9,485 nucleotides of DNA from Sulfurimonas sp. Its GTDB lineage: Bacteria; Campylobacterota; Campylobacteria; Campylobacterales; Sulfurimonadaceae. The DNA lies in contig QNZR01000233.1 in assembly GCA_003978475.1 (NCBI GenBank), positions 1 to 9,485 on the forward strand. Reading direction: 5' to 3'. Positions 6,975-9,485 of the stretch are shown here, piece by piece; position 1 is the stretch's first letter, and every line of letters begins with the position of its first letter. The notes beneath the pieces were generated by a model. The model was not told where the DNA came from. It saw only the letters and a program-made list of their open reading frames with translations, and ran no database searches. The position numbers and the translations under genes are program-made.

Positions 6975-8192
6975 TTATTGGTTATGTCGTGCTTTACCTT
7001 CAATAATAAAGCGCAGAGCATTAAGCTTAATAAAGCCGGCAGCATCTTTTTGGTCGTAAACGTCATCTTCTTCAAACGTGCAGTATTCCGGGTTAAACAG
7101 TGATCTTTCAGAATGACGACCCACTACGGTAACGTTGCCTTTGTAGAGTTTGAGTGTTACGGTACCTTCGACATTGTTCTGGGTATTGTCAATAGCAGCT
7201 TGCAGCATTTCGCGTTCGGGTGCAAACCAAAAGCCGTTATAGACAAGTTTGGCATAGCGCGGCATGAGTTCATCTTTGAGGTGAGCTTCTTCTCTATCGA
7301 GGCAGAGCGACTCTATGGCACGATGGGCTTTTAGCATGATGGTGCCGCCCGGGGTTTCGTAGCAGCCGCGGCTCTTCATGCCGACAAAGCGATTTTCGAC
7401 AATATCAACACGTCCAATACCGTGTTTACCGCCCAGGCGATTCAGTTCTGCCAGCATGGTTGCGGGAGAGAGATCTGTGCCGTTAAGTGCTACCGGGTCG
7501 CCATGTCGATAACCCAGCGTGATGTACTCCGGGGTATCGGGGGCTTTTTCGGGTGAGGTGGTCCAAAGCCACATGCTCTCTTCAGGTTCGGCGGCAGGAT
7601 CTTCCAAAATACCGCCTTCATAAGAGATATGCAACAGATTGGCATCCATGGAGTAGGGGGATTTCTTTCCTTTTTTCTCAATATGTATACCGTGTTCTTC
7701 GGCATATTTGAGTAATGACTCTCGCGAGTTCAGATCCCATTCCCGCCATGGTGCGATGATGGTAAGTGTTGCATCTTGACTCAGATAGCCCATTTCAAAT
7801 CGGATTTGATCATTGCCCTTGCCCGTAGCGCCGTGGCTCACTCCGTCGGCTCCGGTAATTTTGGCAATTTCAACCTGACGTTTGGCAATTAGCGGCCGGG
7901 CAATGGAGGTGCCCAGAAGGTATTCGCCCTCATAGATGGCGTTGGCGCGAAACATGGGGAAGACGTACTCACGAACGAACTCTTCTCTTAAATCGTCAAT
8001 GAAAATATTCTCAGGCTTAATACCGAGCTCCAGCGCTTTGGCACGCGCAGGCTCCACCTCTTCACCCTGCCCGATATCGGCAGTAAAGGTCACCACCTCA
8101 CATTGGTACGCATCTTGCAGCCATTTTAAGATAATACTCGTGTCAAGTCCTCCCGAGTAGGCCAAGACCACTTTTTTCACTTCTTTTTTCAT
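6975..8192 (-). CDS. argG: Argininosuccinate synthase
   Basis: A 405-residue cytoplasmic enzyme joining citrulline and aspartate with ATP to make argininosuccinate, the penultimate step of arginine synthesis. The N-type ATP pyrophosphatase loop SGGLDTS is at 13-19, and the HGATGKGNDQIRFE block at 120-133 binds ATP and aspartate. The SPYSMDANL and GRVDIVENRFVGMKSRG blocks further on are also typical. The start is ATG 8190-8192, with AAGGAG 5 nt upstream. An ATG 11 codons earlier adds a Cys-rich, atypical leader and lacks such a site. Length is normal for the family. A strong promoter sits about 45 bp upstream, so argG is probably the first gene of the long minus-strand string; the rhodanese fusion follows after 16 bp. 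Confidence 0.97.
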   Translation of the reverse strand: MKKEVKKVVLAYSGGLDTSIILKWLQDAYQCEVVTFTADIGQGEEVEPARAKALELGIKPENIFIDDLREEFVREYVFPMFRANAIYEGEYLLGTSIARPLIAKRQVEIAKITGADGVSHGATGKGNDQIRFEMGYLSQDATLTIIAPWREWDLNSRESLLKYAEEHGIHIEKKGKKSPYSMDANLLHISYEGGILEDPAAEPEESMWLWTTSPEKAPDTPEYITLGYRHGDPVALNGTDLSPATMLAELNRLGGKHGIGRVDIVENRFVGMKSRGCYETPGGTIMLKAHRAIESLCLDREEAHLKDELMPRYAKLVYNGFWFAPEREMLQAAIDNTQNNVEGTVTLKLYKGNVTVVGRHSERSLFNPEYCTFEEDDVYDQKDAAGFIKLNALRFIIEGKARHNQ

Positions 8193-8237
8193 AATACTCC
8201 TTAGACGATATGCAACACAACACATAAATTAAGCGCG

Positions 8238-8252
8238 ATTATAGCAAAAAAA
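8238..8252 (-). promoter_or_regulatory. Sigma-70-type promoter of the argG gene string
   Basis: On the minus strand a perfect TATAAT (8238-8243) is preceded by TTGC and a run of seven T. This is the extended -10 with T-rich upstream region typical of Campylobacterota, which often lack a clear -35. Transcription should begin near 8231, giving a leader of about 39 nt ahead of the argG ATG. Confidence 0.8.
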
Positions 8253-8267
8253 GTTTAGAGAAAAGAT

Positions 8268-8285
8268 AAAGTGACAGGTCACTTT
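8268..8285. repeat. 8-bp-arm inverted repeat upstream of the argG promoter
   Basis: AAAGTGAC and GTCACTTT face each other across 2 bp. The repeat lies about 25 bp upstream of the argG -10 box, around -37 to -54 from the predicted start, where a regulator could bind. On the minus strand it is followed by ATCTTTTCTC, so a weak terminator for fliS is the other reading. The symmetry is exact; the function is unknown. Confidence 0.5.
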
Positions 8286-8309
8286 GAGAGCTTTAGTTTT
8301 AGAAAGTGT

Positions 8310-8353
8310 GGAGCACCTTACAAAGGTAAAAACTCCTTTAAGCATTGTGCTTA
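8310..8353 (-). terminator. Two adjacent hairpins at the end of fliS (possible transcript end)
   Basis: The first hairpin (8339-8353) pairs TAAGCA with TGCTTA around a 3-nt loop and includes the fliS stop codon. The second (8310-8336) pairs GGAG with CTCC outside and ACCTT with AAGGT inside. Neither is followed by a clean U-run on the minus strand, so they could block 3' exonucleases or mark a processed 3' end rather than a classical intrinsic terminator. Confidence 0.4.
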
Positions 8354-8728
8354 GGCGGTTTGAGAGATGTTGGTACTCTCTCTCCATGCGTCAAGAAGTC
8401 CTTTGACAACGGCAGTGACCTCATGGATTTTTTTTAAATCATTGTGTAGATTTGCTTCAATTAGTAACTCCTGCTCGTAAGCGTAAAGACCTTGCAGGTA
8501 GTAGGCAATGTCGCCGTGGGAGTAGTCTAGTGTTGTGATGAGCTCAATAAAAATGGCCATAGAACGATTAATCCAGTAGGTGCGCTTTTCAATATTGTTG
8601 GCTGTGATGGCTGCGGCAGCTTGCGCATTAAATCGTAAAATACCTTCATAAAGCATCTCAATGAGTTTTTCGGGAGATTCAACGGCAACATTATTGTTGG
8701 CATAGGTGTTGTAGGCTAAATTCTTCAC
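8351..8728 (-). CDS. fliS: FliS, flagellin export chaperone
   Basis: A 125-residue, all-helical protein. It has the FliS hallmarks: the N-terminal Ala-Tyr-x-x-Tyr-x-Asn-Asn stretch, ESPEKLIEMLYEGILRF at about 17-33, a middle SMAIFIELITTLDY helix, and the later GDIAYYLQGLYAYEQELLIEAN stretch. FliS binds the C-terminal helices of flagellin in the cytoplasm, preventing early polymerisation and delivering it to the flagellar export gate. The start is GTG 8726-8728, with AAGGA about 5 nt upstream; length is normal. It sits 45 bp after flaG with no terminator between, so the two should be co-transcribed. The usual companion fliD (filament cap) is not between flaG and fliS. Confidence 0.93.
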   Translation of the reverse strand: MKNLAYNTYANNNVAVESPEKLIEMLYEGILRFNAQAAAAITANNIEKRTYWINRSMAIFIELITTLDYSHGDIAYYLQGLYAYEQELLIEANLHNDLKKIHEVTAVVKGLLDAWRESTNISQTA

Positions 8729-8773
8729 GGTCTTCCTTTAAAAATAGTTGGTATAAAACGATACGGGGCTTAT

Positions 8774-9160
8774 TTAGCCTTTTTGGTCAAACAAAAAGCC
8801 GTTAACCTCTTGTATTTTAGGTAAAAACGAGACAGCTTCTTCTGCTGGAAAACGACTTAAAATGCGATTGGTTTTTGACTCAATCACCGAGACGTAAAAA
8901 TCTTCTGAACTGTTGTCAAATCCAAATTTCAGGGAGGTTCGAAACGGGCTAATCGCCTCGTTCAGCTTTTGAATGAGCTGATCCATCTCCTTTTCAGTTT
9001 CGACTTTTTCGACTTTTTGTATCGGGCTTTGTTCGGCTCGCTGCTCGGCTTTTTGCGTGGCCTGAACTTGATGGTCCTGCATCGATGACGTGCTGTTTTG
9101 CGTATGGGTCGTCCGCATTTGGGTCGTTTGCATCTTTGCCGCATTTTGCATCAATTCCAT
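8774..9160 (-). CDS. flaG: FlaG family flagellar protein
   Basis: A 128-residue protein. Residues 1-60 are low-complexity and rich in Gln, Thr and Ser, followed by a short Val-Glu-Lys repeat around 50-56. The conserved FlaG domain covers about 60-128, with LKFGFD near the middle of the protein, YVSVIE, IPxE-like FPAEEAVSFLPKI and the GFLFDQKG end. In Campylobacter FlaG affects filament length. The ATG at 9158-9160 has AAGGAG 6 nt upstream and is preferred over an ATG 12 codons earlier, which lies close to the predicted transcription start. A candidate sigma-28 promoter lies directly upstream. The DNA of the Val-Glu-Lys repeat contains a 9-bp tandem duplication around 8998-9016. Confidence 0.88.
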   Translation of the reverse strand: MELMQNAAKMQTTQMRTTHTQNSTSSMQDHQVQATQKAEQRAEQSPIQKVEKVETEKEMDQLIQKLNEAISPFRTSLKFGFDNSSEDFYVSVIESKTNRILSRFPAEEAVSFLPKIQEVNGFLFDQKG

Positions 9161-9197
9161 AATGGACTCCTTTCCTTTATAGTGCTTCGTACTCACA

Positions 9198-9224
9198 ATA
9201 TCGACGTCACCGAAAAATACTTAA
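9198..9224 (-). promoter_or_regulatory. Candidate sigma-28 (FliA) promoter for flaG-fliS
   Basis: On the minus strand TTAAGTAT (9217-9224), an 11-bp spacer and GTCGATAT (9198-9205) match the flagellar sigma-28 consensus (TAAAGTTT, N11, GCCGATAA) at 6 of 8 positions in each half, with exact spacing. CGATAT is also the core reported for Campylobacter FliA promoters. Transcription would start near 9190, about 30 nt before the flaG ATG. flaG and fliS are late flagellar genes, which fits. A TTGACA at 9235-9240 has no good -10 partner. Confidence 0.7.
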
Positions 9225-9227
9225 ATC

Positions 9228-9245
9228 ATCTATATGTCAATAGAT
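9228..9245. repeat. Inverted repeat between divergent flaG and MFS genes
   Basis: ATCTAT (9228-9233) and ATAGAT (9240-9245) are exact mirror arms around a 6-bp spacer. The repeat sits just upstream of the MFS start and just behind the flaG -35, where an operator could act on either side. It is short and AT-rich, so chance is a real possibility. Confidence 0.3.
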
Positions 9246-9263
9246 TGTGCTACTCTTTCGCTT

Positions 9264-9485
9264 ATGAAACGTTATGTAGCCCTTTTAAAAAGTGAACCGG
9301 TGCTGGCGCGTCTGTCGCTGATTCAGCTTATTGCCTATTTTGGAGCATGGTTTAGCAATGTGGCAATCTATACACTGCTGCTTGATATGGGGGTTTCTGC
9401 CACTATTGTCGCGCTGACAGCGGCACTGCATTTTCTTCCCGGAGTGATTCAGGCACCTTTTAGCGGGGTTCTGATTGACAGGTTC
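9264..9485 (+). CDS. MFS transporter (partial, N-terminal 74 residues)
   Basis: Only the start of the gene is in the window; it runs off the right edge in frame. The first ~15 residues are basic and cytoplasmic. Two hydrophobic helices follow at about 16-40 and 45-70, then GVLIDRF, which matches motif A of the major facilitator superfamily in the loop between helices 2 and 3 (G-x-x-x-DR). The layout, with a short N-terminus and an FSNVAIYTLLL-type first helix, resembles the MFS_3/EntS-like efflux group, but the substrate cannot be told. It is transcribed away from flaG. The ATG has no ribosome-binding site: the preceding bases are pyrimidine-rich, and a TGC-TACTCT element (9248-9256) would place transcription start at or next to the ATG, so the message may be leaderless. 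Confidence 0.8.
   Translation, partial: MKRYVALLKSEPVLARLSLIQLIAYFGAWFSNVAIYTLLLDMGVSATIVALTAALHFLPGVIQAPFSGVLIDRF

Noticed and set aside
6959..7075. Upstream extension of the FTR-rhodanese protein with a hydrophobic, signal-like N-terminus
   Set aside because: It would overlap the argG 3' end by about 100 bp; the residues are a by-product of argG codons, and GTG 6958 has a good AAGGA site.
8193..8225. Longer argG starting at 8225
   Set aside because: The extra 11 residues are atypical of the family, and the ATG at 8192 has a near-perfect AAGGAG site.
8998..9017. Short tandem repeat in flaG as a phase-variation tract
   Set aside because: Only two copies of a 9-bp unit are present, a multiple of three, so slippage would not shift the frame.

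Overview
The window looks like chromosomal core DNA from a member of the Campylobacterota (Epsilonproteobacteria), probably a free-living, motile one with moderate GC content (low to mid 40s % by eye). Three things point there: the order rplI-hslV-hslU-era-csd6, which matches the arrangement I remember from Helicobacter; an HslV that begins with the Helicobacter-type MFEA leader; and an extended -10 promoter of the TTGCTATAAT type after a T-run. A sulfur-oxidising genus such as Sulfuricurvum or Sulfurimonas would fit, but that is inference.

Layout from right to left, because almost everything is on the minus strand. At 9264-9485 (+) is the start of a divergently transcribed MFS transporter. 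Facing it, a candidate sigma-28 (FliA) promoter drives flaG and fliS, a short flagellar unit without fliD between the two genes. A 158-bp gap with several inverted repeats and a clear promoter then leads into a long, tightly packed gene string. Its order is argG (arginine biosynthesis), a ferredoxin-thioredoxin-reductase-like/rhodanese fusion, rplI (ribosomal protein L9), hslV and hslU (ATP-dependent protease), era (16S rRNA/30S maturation GTPase) and csd6 (periplasmic peptidoglycan-trimming enzyme that shapes the cell). Spacings are 16 bp or less, and several junctions are start/stop overlaps.

After csd6 comes a 252-bp AT-rich gap with an imperfect hairpin and no convincing gene. A GspL-like or fused PilM/PilN-like inner-membrane protein follows, overlapping by ATGA with a PilO/GspM-like protein that runs off the left edge. 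These look like assembly-platform proteins of a type IV pilus, type II secretion or DNA-uptake machine.

The most striking anomaly is in era. The frame is intact over 291 codons, but codon 194 is TAA where the family has a conserved Glu (GAA). The GTPase domain is therefore cut from its RNA-binding KH domain. This is either a real nonsense mutation in a normally essential gene or a base-call error. The second point of interest is the FTR-like/rhodanese fusion. I do not see a phage, CRISPR array, insertion sequence, tRNA or rRNA here.
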